The notes beneath the pieces were generated by a model. The model was given only the letters and a program-made list of their open reading frames with translations. It did no database searches and was not told the origin of the DNA. A stretch of DNA of 64,000 bases, from assembly GCF_002993325.1 (NCBI RefSeq), contig NZ_PVNO01000025.1, forward strand, positions 682,001 through 746,000, given 5' to 3'. Of the stretch, positions 48,159 through 56,630 are shown one piece after another. Numbering within the stretch: the first letter of the stretch is position 1; every line of letters starts with the position of its first letter. Source of the DNA: Alteromonas gracilis (GTDB taxonomy: Bacteria; Pseudomonadota; Gammaproteobacteria; Enterobacterales; Alteromonadaceae). The position numbers and the translations under genes are program-made.

Positions 48159-48760
48159 TGCATCCTATACTCGTTCTTTATTACAGCCGCCATGGCAGCA
48201 CTAAGCGACTGGCCGATGCCATCGCACAAGGTGTTTCTTCTGAGGATATGCCGGTTATAGTGCGCACAGTGAAGCGTATTCACGACGCACAGGATGAGGA
48301 GACCGAGGCGAACGCGTCAGATATGGTTCCAGAAGTCACGCTTCAAGAACTTGAACAGTGTAGCGGCCTGGCGTTAGGTAGTCCTACACGTTTTGGCAAT
48401 ATGGCTGCGCCTGTAAAACACTTTTTAGATTCGACCAGCAGTCAATGGTTAAAAGGTTCGCTTATAAATAAGCCTGCATGTGTATTTACGTCTTCTTCAT
48501 CTATGCATGGCGGCCAGGAATCTACGCTTCTTTCAATGATGATCCCGCTTATGCATCATGGCATGGTGATTTGCGGTTTGCCTTACAGCGAGCCGGAATT
48601 GCACAGCACCACAACGGGCGGTTCGCCCTATGGTGTAACGCATGTGGCACATTCAGGGCAAACAACACCTGAAAGGCTCAGCGCAGATGAAAAAGCATTA
48701 TGCCTTGCGCAGGGCAAGCGTCTGGCCATGCTGGCGAAAAAGCTTGAGCAAAAAACCTAA
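48158..48760 (+). CDS. WrbA-like NAD(P)H:quinone oxidoreductase
   Basis: A 200-residue flavodoxin-fold protein. The FMN phosphate loop reads YYSRHGSTKRLADAI, and the second FMN region is LGSPTRFGNMAAPVKHFLD. The SSSSMHGGQESTLLSMM and GGSPYGVTHV segments are typical of WrbA. It reduces quinones by two electrons. Start codon is GTG 48158, overlapping the arsC-like stop (TAGTG). Confidence 0.9.
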   Translation: MHPILVLYYSRHGSTKRLADAIAQGVSSEDMPVIVRTVKRIHDAQDEETEANASDMVPEVTLQELEQCSGLALGSPTRFGNMAAPVKHFLDSTSSQWLKGSLINKPACVFTSSSSMHGGQESTLLSMMIPLMHHGMVICGLPYSEPELHSTTTGGSPYGVTHVAHSGQTTPERLSADEKALCLAQGKRLAMLAKKLEQKT

Positions 48761-48810
48761 TAGCGAAATTTTAAAGACAATTTGAAACACAATTTCATCG
48801 GAGAATTAAC

Positions 48811-49233
48811 ATGGCATCAGATACGCGTTTTTTTCGCTATCTAGCACTCGTCAGTCACACTGGGCTTATTGTTTGGATAACATTATGGCAATTTACGTTT
48901 ACTAAAATGCATACGTACTCGCCACTATTTATTGCCCTATTTTACATTTTGCCTTTATTGTTACCTTATTGGGGCGTATTAAAGGGTAAGCCATATACAC
49001 ATGCGTGGGCCAACTTTGTCGTACTTTTTTATCTTATTCACGGTTGTACTGTAGCCTATGCTGTTCCCGATGAACGTTGGTATGCTGTGGTAGAAATACT
49101 GCTGTGTACGGGTATGTTCGTTGGCTGTGCCGCATTTGCAAGAAAACGTGGCAGAGAGCTTGGCTTAGGTATTAAAAAGCTAAAAGACGAAATGGAAGAA
49201 GAAAAAGCGCGCTTTGAGCAGGGCTCGCAGTAA
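48811..49233 (+). CDS. DUF2069 family membrane protein
   Basis: A 140-residue protein with four hydrophobic helices (about residues 8-105) and a charged C-terminal tail (KKLKDEMEEEKARFEQ) likely to be cytoplasmic. DUF2069 genes are commonly found near wrbA and hda. Function unknown. A ribosome site GGAG lies nine or so bases before ATG 48811. A 13-bp triple tandem repeat begins right after its stop. Confidence 0.88.
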   Translation: MASDTRFFRYLALVSHTGLIVWITLWQFTFTKMHTYSPLFIALFYILPLLLPYWGVLKGKPYTHAWANFVVLFYLIHGCTVAYAVPDERWYAVVEILLCTGMFVGCAAFARKRGRELGLGIKKLKDEMEEEKARFEQGSQ

Positions 49234-49235
49234 TA

Positions 49236-49274
49236 CCCAGAAATAATGCTCAGAAATAGCACTCAGAAATAATG
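49236..49274. repeat. Three 13-bp tandem repeats
   Basis: Units of the form CTCAGAAATAATG occur at 49236-49248, 49249-49261 and 49262-49274. Only a few positions differ. They lie in the short gap between DUF2069 and the lipoprotein gene. Confidence 0.85.
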
Positions 49275-49327
49275 CCCGGTAATGAGTAAGTGCGGGCCTA
49301 CAGTGTTGAATTTTACGAGGGGTTAAA

Positions 49328-51295
49328 ATGAAGTGCAAAGTGCCAGTGTTAGTGTGGCTTTTAGTACCATTAACGTTTCTTACCGCCTGTGGCGGATCAG
49401 GTTCTAACGATAATGCCCCACCTTCAACGCCCACAGCTCCGTTATCGATAAACATTTTAGGCGCTGAGAGTGCGATAGCGGGTGATTCCGTCGATTTTGC
49501 TGTATCAGCCCCAGCGGGTGCAGAGATAAGCAGTATAGAATGGCAAGTTGCAGGCCTCTCACAACAACCGCTCAACGCGCATACGCAAGCAATTGGCTTT
49601 GACGCCCTTTCTGCCGGTAGCTACGACATAACGGTTAACGCTGAGCTTGTAAATGGTTCTCGGTTGACTGACAGTATCACGCTACAGGTCGCCGAAAATA
49701 ACGCACCACTAGCCGCCTTACGCCTCGGGCATGAAGCCTCTGAGGGCGGTCGAGTTTCCTTGCGTGTAGATACAGTAAACGCAGGTAACTTAGCGATCAC
49801 TGCCATTGAATGGCGTCAGAAGTCCGGACCATCAGTGAGTCAATTTACCTATGATGATGGCGATTACTCTCACTCAATTTATTTTCAAGCGCCTAACGTC
49901 AATAGCGATAGCGTAATAGAAATAGAAAGTACCGTTATGTTGTCTAATGGCGAGGCGCTTTCGGACACAGCGCAAGTACTTGTAAAAAATATTGATATCA
50001 ACAACAACGGATTTTTTGTAGACGACGAAACAGGTCTTCCCGAAACCGTTAGCGCCCACATGATGCCCTATCGCACAAACAGCCCCTACGCCGAGGCGCT
50101 AAAAGCGTGTGTTTACAATAATCAGGTGGCAAATAGCTGCTCGTTTTCAAGCTTACCACTGATCGGCCAGGTAACTGAAAACCCAACCATAGACGATATT
50201 TTAGATAGAACGTATGTGTCTCACCCTTGGATGGGTGATGCTTTCAAAGACTTTTTGGAAACTTCAGCCACCCAAGAGGATATGCTGAAGCTTTTTCGAG
50301 CAACAACGGCCGTGGTTATCTCATACGATATTCGCCCCTCGTTTTATTGGGTGGCTACGGGCGCTATTTATCTGGACGGGAATAATTTTTGGCGAACACC
50401 CCAAGAACGGGATACGTTGAATACGCGCCCGGATTATAGAAGTGGTTTCGGTAACGAACTCGACTTTACTACAACGTGGCGCTACGTAAAAAATGGTGAA
50501 TATTATTTTCCAATTATCAGCACATCAAATGTAGCCCAACGGCAGCCTAGAAACGGAGCTGATGTTGAGGCAGCGTTGAGCTACCTGTTGTATCATGAAC
50601 TCGCGCACGCCAACGACTTTTTTGACTATACCGAGTGGCAACAATTAAGTGATAGCGCAAGCCCGCTTTCGTCTTATGATGACCGCTCTCCAATTTCAAC
50701 AGGGTTGACGTCTGCCCTGCCTCTTACTTCTTCCCAACTTCACGCACTGGCGGACGTAAGGTTCGGTGGGGCTACAGCATCAAATGCGCAGCGCAATTAC
50801 ACTGCTCAACAAGTTGCCAATTGGTTCGGGGACGATGGTGCGGTAGATTTCTATGCTTACTTCACCGAACGCGAAGACCTTGCTATGCTCTTTGAACGCT
50901 TTATGATGCTGTACCGCTTGAGCGCCGAAGCAGACGTTGGCGTATTTACACGGGATACGCTAGACGATGGCACTTTTGTACCGACCTGGGCGCAGCGCAA
51001 TCGCATAAGTGATGACAATGTCACCATGCGCCTCGACTACGTAGCAAGTAGATTGTTGCCTGATTTGGACGTTCCTACCATTCAGGCTTCATTGCCTGCT
51101 CCTTTCATGCTCCCTACTAACATCACTTGGCGTGACTCTGCATCTAGTGTGAACCCAGATGAACAAGCAGCAGGAGTTAGCGTATTGATTAATGCTGCCG
51201 AAGCAATAATTGACGTAGACAAAGAGAATACCATGACGGTTAGTGAAGAATTCAAAACTACATCACGACTCAGCGACAGAAATGGGCATCGGTAA
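49328..51295 (+). CDS. Predicted HExxH metallopeptidase lipoprotein
   Basis: A 655-residue protein with a lipobox (LTACGG, Cys about residue 20) and a Ser/Pro-rich tether. Two Ig/PKD-like beta segments follow (about residues 38-120 and 125-220), then a short EF-hand-like NIDINNNGFFVDDETG stretch near 221. The C-terminal domain contains HELAH (423-427) inside LLYHELAHANDFF. A TEREDLAMLFE segment about 90 residues later is a candidate site for a glutamate third zinc ligand. I recognise no named family. Substrate and localisation (probably outer membrane, outward or periplasmic) are inferred. It interrupts the DUF2069-hda neighbourhood. Confidence 0.7.
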   Translation: MKCKVPVLVWLLVPLTFLTACGGSGSNDNAPPSTPTAPLSINILGAESAIAGDSVDFAVSAPAGAEISSIEWQVAGLSQQPLNAHTQAIGFDALSAGSYDITVNAELVNGSRLTDSITLQVAENNAPLAALRLGHEASEGGRVSLRVDTVNAGNLAITAIEWRQKSGPSVSQFTYDDGDYSHSIYFQAPNVNSDSVIEIESTVMLSNGEALSDTAQVLVKNIDINNNGFFVDDETGLPETVSAHMMPYRTNSPYAEALKACVYNNQVANSCSFSSLPLIGQVTENPTIDDILDRTYVSHPWMGDAFKDFLETSATQEDMLKLFRATTAVVISYDIRPSFYWVATGAIYLDGNNFWRTPQERDTLNTRPDYRSGFGNELDFTTTWRYVKNGEYYFPIISTSNVAQRQPRNGADVEAALSYLLYHELAHANDFFDYTEWQQLSDSASPLSSYDDRSPISTGLTSALPLTSSQLHALADVRFGGATASNAQRNYTAQQVANWFGDDGAVDFYAYFTEREDLAMLFERFMMLYRLSAEADVGVFTRDTLDDGTFVPTWAQRNRISDDNVTMRLDYVASRLLPDLDVPTIQASLPAPFMLPTNITWRDSASSVNPDEQAAGVSVLINAAEAIIDVDKENTMTVSEEFKTTSRLSDRNGHR

Positions 51296-51369
51296 GGTAT
51301 TGTTTATTGAACGAGTTTGTTGCGTTTCAGTTGGTTGATGAAAGTGTCGGTAATATAGCCTTTAAAGGG

Positions 51370-52113
51370 TCACTGTTCACCGAGATCCAATTCTCGCTTA
51401 ACCATAGCAACTGAAAGACGCTTTTGTTCTTGCAAAGAACGTGTGTCTAATCGTGCCAGTAACGACATCAAGCTTTTTAAATCTCGTTCACTGTGATGTA
51501 AAAGAAACTGTCGCGCTTGTTTAGAAAGTTTCAATCCGCGTTCTTCCGCACGAAGGCGAACCGCCTCTTCTCGCCCAGCATCATCGAGTTGGTTCACATG
51601 ATATATCACACCCCAAGCAAGGCGGGACCGCAGGTCGGGAAGTATAAACGCAGGGTTAGACGGGCCGAGGTGACTAGTGCATATAACCAATGCGCGCTTG
51701 GTTTCGACAACCCTGTTGAGCAAGTCAAATAGTGCTTCTTCCCACACCATATCACCGGAAATTGCGTGAATATTATCGAGCGCGATGAGTGAGAGGTTTT
51801 CAAGCCCCTCAAAAATGTCGTGTGACCATGACTGGTAATCATTCAAATTTAGATAGAGGTGACTTACTGCTTTATCGGCCAATTGATGACACGTGGCGAA
51901 CAGCAAATGACTTTTACCAGTAGCACTGCTTCCTAATAGAGTGAGCAAGGGTAACTGAAGTGACGATAATGGCCCTAACTCGTTAGACTCCCGCCAATCT
52001 GGAAGCCCAGCGGCGATCTGCTCAAGTATCGAAACCACTTCTTCATTGCCCGTATTAACGAAACTATCGAAGTTCTCGTCAACGGGTAGCGTTACTGGCA
52101 AAGGCAGTTGCAT
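51370..52113 (-). CDS. hda: DnaA inactivator Hda
   Basis: A 247-residue AAA+ protein that, with the loaded sliding clamp, stimulates DnaA-ATP hydrolysis. The N-terminus MQLPLPV carries the QLPLP clamp-binding motif directly after Met, which fixes the start at 52113. Walker A is LLGSSATGKSHLL, and Walker B is LIALDNIHAI. Length agrees with E. coli Hda. It lies next to DUF2066 and purM, conserved in this group. Confidence 0.94.
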   Translation of the reverse strand: MQLPLPVTLPVDENFDSFVNTGNEEVVSILEQIAAGLPDWRESNELGPLSSLQLPLLTLLGSSATGKSHLLFATCHQLADKAVSHLYLNLNDYQSWSHDIFEGLENLSLIALDNIHAISGDMVWEEALFDLLNRVVETKRALVICTSHLGPSNPAFILPDLRSRLAWGVIYHVNQLDDAGREEAVRLRAEERGLKLSKQARQFLLHHSERDLKSLMSLLARLDTRSLQEQKRLSVAMVKRELDLGEQ

Positions 52114-52119
52114 GCTAAA

Positions 52120-53559
52120 TTAGTTACTCCAATAGAAACTGTGCCCTTCAACGGTTTGTCCGTACGTATCAGTAACAGGACGAAGTTTACTCTCAAGTTT
52201 TATACTGTTGAGTAAATCGTCATAGGTGCCAATTAGTGTCAATGAATAAGTGGCCACAGTGCCTGATTGCTCAATTAACGACGCGTTTTCGATAACGCTT
52301 AAACTGTTGAGATAATCGGTTGCGGAGGCATAGCTGCTTATTGATCCAATGTTAGCGATCGATACATTTACCACTTCACGCTCTGACGCCTCAATGCCAA
52401 CGATGGCATAAAGAGAAGATAGGTAATTTGAGTAAGCATCAATGAGTTGACTGCCTAATGCTTCGGGAGAATCCCCATAAATACTGCCGTAACTGACCTT
52501 GCCACCGCCTATGAACACCCAATCAAGTGCGTATTCACCTTCGCTAGCACGTTTCGCATAATCAGCAAATTCATCCATGGTAAATGGAAGGGTTGTGTTG
52601 CTGCTAGAATCAATCAGTGAAGGCGTCACGCTATCCGACGGCTCGCTTGGAGTCTTTTCTTGTAACGTGTTGTACTGAGTGGCCTGCTGATCTTGCATGG
52701 GGTTTATTTCGCTACTAAATCCGTCTTGCCCGCCTGCTGAAGGCTTCGAACCACCTGCTGAAGGCTCCGAAGATTTAGCCCCCTGCTCATCGCTTTGTGT
52801 TTCATCAAGAAGCACATCATCTAGTGATTCAACAGTTCCCGATGGCACAACATTTTCAGGTAGGTCTGGTATTGCACTGGCGTCATTGCGATATACGCGA
52901 GCCCCTATGATGTTATCTACGCTGTAACGAGCGGACGCCTTGCGCAATGGACCGGCGAAACGCCCCCATACGTCAAAAGAAGAAATATTCACACTGTCGG
53001 TGAGATCCATAAGCGGCAAACTAAGGGGAACGCCTCGCTCTTTTGCCGTTTGTTTAAGGGCGCGCTGTAGTTCAGTATCTAGTGACTCATCTAAAATGAC
53101 TCTGGCGTCGTTATCGTCTTCTTTGGCCAGCCACACTATAGTCTCTGGACGCCTGTCACCCCAAAGTGGAAGCATTTCTCTTTGCAGTAATTCGTTAAGC
53201 TTTGGTTGGTCAAATTCTGCGACGTAGTAAGTTTTGCCGTTCTCGAAAGAAAAACGGTAAGAGCGAAGCAAAGACTGAGGTGACGTTAGCGCAGCACGAA
53301 CGCCGGCATTTTCCAATACACGTGTACTTCCAGACATTTTCACGAGTACTTGCTGCAATGCCTTTTTCTGGGCAGCTTGTTGGGTTCGCTGAGATTGGTC
53401 TTCTACCTGAATCTGCGCTTCGTTCACCACAACCCGCTGAGCAGCCAGTGCAGAACTTGTATAGCTCAGCAATGCAATCAATGAAAGACTTACAATATAT
53501 TTAGAACGTGTTCTCTTTATGTTGGTCCCACTGATATTGCGTTTTACTGCCGTTAACAT
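52120..53559 (-). CDS. DUF2066 family secreted protein
   Basis: A 479-residue protein with an N-terminal signal segment (YIVSLSLIALLSYTSSALA, about residues 20-40). The DUF2066 domain begins QRVVVNEAQIQVEDQSQRTQQAAQKKALQQVLVKMSG. A Ser/Pro/Gly-rich low-complexity insert with two PSAGG repeats lies in the middle (about 245-300). ATG 53559 has GGAG nine bases upstream. The function is unknown; the gene is frequently found between hda and purM in marine gammaproteobacteria. Confidence 0.85.
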   Translation of the reverse strand: MLTAVKRNISGTNIKRTRSKYIVSLSLIALLSYTSSALAAQRVVVNEAQIQVEDQSQRTQQAAQKKALQQVLVKMSGSTRVLENAGVRAALTSPQSLLRSYRFSFENGKTYYVAEFDQPKLNELLQREMLPLWGDRRPETIVWLAKEDDNDARVILDESLDTELQRALKQTAKERGVPLSLPLMDLTDSVNISSFDVWGRFAGPLRKASARYSVDNIIGARVYRNDASAIPDLPENVVPSGTVESLDDVLLDETQSDEQGAKSSEPSAGGSKPSAGGQDGFSSEINPMQDQQATQYNTLQEKTPSEPSDSVTPSLIDSSSNTTLPFTMDEFADYAKRASEGEYALDWVFIGGGKVSYGSIYGDSPEALGSQLIDAYSNYLSSLYAIVGIEASEREVVNVSIANIGSISSYASATDYLNSLSVIENASLIEQSGTVATYSLTLIGTYDDLLNSIKLESKLRPVTDTYGQTVEGHSFYWSN

Positions 53560-53860
53560 TGACACTCCATACTCTCTCAAATCAAATCCTTACCTAGCTA
53601 ACCCGCCATTAATCGACTATACCGCTGCGCGATAAAACGATTTAACTGCCGCACTGCATACCTCTGCCTTTGAGGTGAAACATTTTATAAAGCAAGATGT
53701 TCACCAAAAGTAGCGTTCTATTGTCTTTTATATTGCATTTAATTTCATCCATAAAATAAAAAAGATCAAAAAGCACATAAAATAGCCGTCACAAATTGGA
53801 CTTGTGCCGACTTGCTGGTAGAATCCGCGGTTTTCTACCTCTTAGTTTCAGGGCCCAACC
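53560..53860. other. Divergent DUF2066/purM region
   Basis: About 300 bases with no ORF. The distal part carries a clear purM promoter (annotated separately). Nothing else is recognised; no convincing PurR box was seen by eye. Confidence 0.55.
53796..53824 (+). promoter_or_regulatory. Sigma-70 promoter for purMN
   Basis: TTGGAC (53796-53801), a 17-bp spacer and TAGAAT (53819-53824) lie about 36 bp before the purM GTG. Confidence 0.7.
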
Positions 53861-54901
53861 GTGAGCGAAAATAAAACCTCTTTAAGTTACAAAGATGCAG
53901 GCGTAGATATCGATGCAGGTAATCAACTTGTTGAACGCATTAAATCTGTTACCAAGAAAACCCATAGACCAGAAGTAAAAGGTAATTTGGGCGGCTTTGG
54001 TGCTTTATGCGAACTGCCTACTAAATATAAAAAGCCGCTACTTGTTTCGGGTACAGATGGCGTGGGTACAAAACTAAGAGTAGCAATGGATGCAAATCGT
54101 CACGATGGCGTTGGTATCGACTTAGTAGCTATGTGTGTAAACGACCTGATTGTACAAGGTGCAGAGCCTCTGTTTTTCCTAGACTACTATGCCACTGGTA
54201 AGCTCGATGTGGATGTTGCAGCGTCTGTGGTAACAGGTATTGGCGCAGGCTGTGAGCAAGCAGGTTGCGCGCTAATTGGTGGTGAAACCGCAGAAATGCC
54301 GGGCATGTATCACGACGGCGACTATGACATTGCCGGTTTTTGCGTCGGTGTCGTTGAAGCCGACAACGTTATTGACGGAACCAATGTCAAACCTGGTCAA
54401 AAACTGATTGCCCTTGGTTCATCGGGTCCGCACTCAAACGGCTATTCATTAGTAAGAAAAATTATTGAAGTAAGCGGCGCAGACGTTAATGCAGATTTAA
54501 GTGGCAAGCCAATTATTGATCACTTATTAGCGCCAACACGCATTTATGTTAAGTCAGTATTAGCGCTACTTGAAGAAGTAAAGGTAAGTGCTATTTCACA
54601 CATTACTGGCGGTGGTTTTTGGGAAAATATCCCTCGCGTGCTGCCTGAAGATGCGAAAGTGGTTATTGATGAAAGCACGTGGACATGGCCTGAAATTTTC
54701 TCTTGGTTACAAGAAAACGGAAACGTTACGCGTCATGAAATGTATCGCACCTTTAACTGTGGCGTGGGCCTAGTTATCGTTGTTGACGAGACAGATACAG
54801 ACCAGGCATTGGATATTCTGAAGCAGCACGGTGAAAATGCGTGGGTTATTGGCGATATCGCAGCTAAAGACGGCGATGAGCAAGTAGAGATCAACGCGTG
54901 A
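53861..54901 (+). CDS. purM: Phosphoribosylformylglycinamidine cyclo-ligase
   Basis: A 346-residue AIR synthetase, step 5 of purine synthesis. The [22 protein letters not shown] start, [27 protein letters not shown] and [15 protein letters not shown] motifs are all present. The start is GTG 53861. The stop overlaps the purN start (GTGA), the usual purMN coupling. Confidence 0.97.
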   Translation: MSENKTSLSYKDAGVDIDAGNQLVERIKSVTKKTHRPEVKGNLGGFGALCELPTKYKKPLLVSGTDGVGTKLRVAMDANRHDGVGIDLVAMCVNDLIVQGAEPLFFLDYYATGKLDVDVAASVVTGIGAGCEQAGCALIGGETAEMPGMYHDGDYDIAGFCVGVVEADNVIDGTNVKPGQKLIALGSSGPHSNGYSLVRKIIEVSGADVNADLSGKPIIDHLLAPTRIYVKSVLALLEEVKVSAISHITGGGFWENIPRVLPEDAKVVIDESTWTWPEIFSWLQENGNVTRHEMYRTFNCGVGLVIVVDETDTDQALDILKQHGENAWVIGDIAAKDGDEQVEINA

Positions 54902-55548
54902 GTAATCCTGTAACCAAACTATGTGTGCTTATTTCTGGAAACGGAAGTAATTTACAAGCAATTATTGACGAGATAACGGCTGGGCGTCTCAACGCCCAAA
55001 TAAGTGGTGTTATCAGCAACAGACCGAATGCTTACGGGTTAGAGCGTGCTAAAGAAGCTGGGATCGAAGCGGTATGCTTAGATCACACTACCTTCGACTC
55101 CAGAGAGTCTTACGACGAAGCCCTCAAAGCCCAAATTAATGCTTTTGGTGCCGACTGCGTAGTGCTTGCAGGCTTCATGCGTATATTAACGCCAGAATTT
55201 GTAGACAGCTTCACTGGAAAATTAGTGAACATTCACCCATCTTTGTTGCCGAAGTACAAAGGATTGAATACGCATCAGAGAGCTATTGACAATGGCGACG
55301 AAGAACACGGTGTAAGCGTGCACTTTGTTACGCCAGAACTTGATGGTGGCCCAGTTATCATTCAAAGTCGCGTACCGGTGTTTGAAGAAGACACCGCCAG
55401 CGATTTGGCTGAGCGTGTTCAGGAACAAGAACGCCGCATTTATCCGCTTGTGCTATCTTGGTTTAGTGCCGGTCGACTTTCGATGCGAAACAATAAGGCA
55501 GTTTTAGATGAGCAAGAACTTCCAGAATCTGGTTATGCAAACGACTAA
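54898..55548 (+). CDS. purN: Phosphoribosylglycinamide formyltransferase
   Basis: A 216-residue GAR transformylase using 10-formyl-THF. The N-terminus [19 protein letters not shown], the [18 protein letters not shown] active-site segment with catalytic His and the [17 protein letters not shown] motif are clear. It starts at GTG 54898 within the end of purM, and its 3' end overlaps the DUF3108 gene by 41 bp. Confidence 0.96.
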   Translation: MSNPVTKLCVLISGNGSNLQAIIDEITAGRLNAQISGVISNRPNAYGLERAKEAGIEAVCLDHTTFDSRESYDEALKAQINAFGADCVVLAGFMRILTPEFVDSFTGKLVNIHPSLLPKYKGLNTHQRAIDNGDEEHGVSVHFVTPELDGGPVIIQSRVPVFEEDTASDLAERVQEQERRIYPLVLSWFSAGRLSMRNNKAVLDEQELPESGYAND

Positions 55549-56254
55549 ACCTCTCGGGCTGAGTTTTCTTTTGGCTATATCGCTGAATGTAGCCGCCGCC
55601 CAGACAGACAGTACTGCACAATTACCACTTCAGCCCTATAAAGCGACCTATACCGCTTATAAGTGGGGCGACGATGTCGGTGAAGCAAACATAGAGCTTT
55701 CTGAATTAGGCAATCAGCAATATTCGCTTATTTATACGTCTAAAGTGTCTAAATTCTTTTTGTCGGACAAGCGCAGTGAACATTCTATTTTCACTATAGA
55801 TGATAATACGGTTGTTCCCTCTGAGTACTACTATAATCGCTCAGGCACCGGTCCGGATAAAGAATTGAAAGTAACGTTTAGCCATCATGGCGACGGTAAA
55901 ATTTCAGTCGAAAACGGCGACACGTTTGAATGGAACGGCGAGTTCGATAACCAAATTTACCGAATCGACCTCGCTAAACGCTTAGCGCAAGGTGAAACAT
56001 CGCTAGACTATAATTTTGTGAACTATCGTGGCGAGCTAAGGCACTACGGCGTTCAAGTTGTAGACGAAGAAGTGCTGTCTTTACCGTATGGCAAAATAGA
56101 AACAGTGAAGGTAAAGCTTATTCGAGAATCGAAAACGAGAGAAACGTTTGCTTGGTTTGCACCATCACTCAACTACACGCTTGTTAGACTGCAACAGTTT
56201 AAAGAAGGTGACGAACAAGGCGATATTAAACTCAGATCGTTCGAAATGCAGTAA
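55508..56254 (+). CDS. DUF3108 family periplasmic protein
   Basis: A 248-residue protein with a signal peptide (LGLSFLLAISLNVAAAQ). The DUF3108 beta-rich domain begins PYKATYTAYKWGDDVGEANIEL and ends with an ESKTRETFAWFAPSLNYTLVRLQQF segment. ATG 55508 has AAGG nine bases upstream; ATG 55535 is an alternative with a cleaner signal peptide but no ribosome site. It overlaps purN and shares its transcript, with a terminator after it. Function unknown. Confidence 0.85.
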   Translation: MSKNFQNLVMQTTKPLGLSFLLAISLNVAAAQTDSTAQLPLQPYKATYTAYKWGDDVGEANIELSELGNQQYSLIYTSKVSKFFLSDKRSEHSIFTIDDNTVVPSEYYYNRSGTGPDKELKVTFSHHGDGKISVENGDTFEWNGEFDNQIYRIDLAKRLAQGETSLDYNFVNYRGELRHYGVQVVDEEVLSLPYGKIETVKVKLIRESKTRETFAWFAPSLNYTLVRLQQFKEGDEQGDIKLRSFEMQ

Positions 56255-56316
56255 CCTGACTTGATGAGTGGCCTTTGCTGCCCTCGAACCCTCGTTGCCT
56301 TTTACATTCAATACAA

Positions 56317-56350
56317 AAACGCGCCGTTACTTCCCAGTCGGCGCGTTTTT
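56317..56350 (+). terminator. Terminator of purMN-DUF3108
   Basis: AACGCGCCG (56318-56326) pairs with CGGCGCGTT (56339-56347), followed by a run of Ts. Confidence 0.9.
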
Positions 56351-56534
56351 TTTCGCTGAAGCCATGTCACCAAAATGGTAATGTGGCCCTATAACAATAA
56401 TTCATAAAGTTAAAAGAATTTATAACTATACTTAGTTAAGGTCCTCGGTTAAAGCCTACTATTTATCACGTTGTTAATAGAATATTCATGTAAAAATCTT
56501 GATCTTTGCACTGTTAAATAATAGGTTTACAGCA

Positions 56535-56551
56535 TGCTGGTCTGACCTCGA
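56535..56551. promoter_or_regulatory. FadR-like operator upstream of fadE
   Basis: TGCTGGTCTGACCTCGA retains the CTGGTC-x-GACC core of the enterobacterial/Vibrio FadR site and lies about 80-95 bp before the fadE ATG. Repression of fadE by FadR relieved by long-chain acyl-CoA is the inference. Confidence 0.55.
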
Positions 56552-56630
56552 TATTTGCTAAGACAAAACGGTGATTGGTAGAGTGATTAAAATGACTAGC
56601 GTAACGTTCAACGCCTTTCAGGAGTGAAGT

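Larger units (their letters stand above)
56255..56630. other. Intergenic region before fadE
   Basis: About 375 bases. The first part holds the purMN-DUF3108 terminator. The rest is AT-rich and carries a FadR-like operator at 56535-56551. A GGAG ribosome site lies just before the fadE start. No ORF is supported. Confidence 0.7.

Noticed and set aside
47789..48283. Minus-strand 164-codon frame
   Set aside because: Antisense to the arsC-like and wrbA-like genes, whose motifs are clear.
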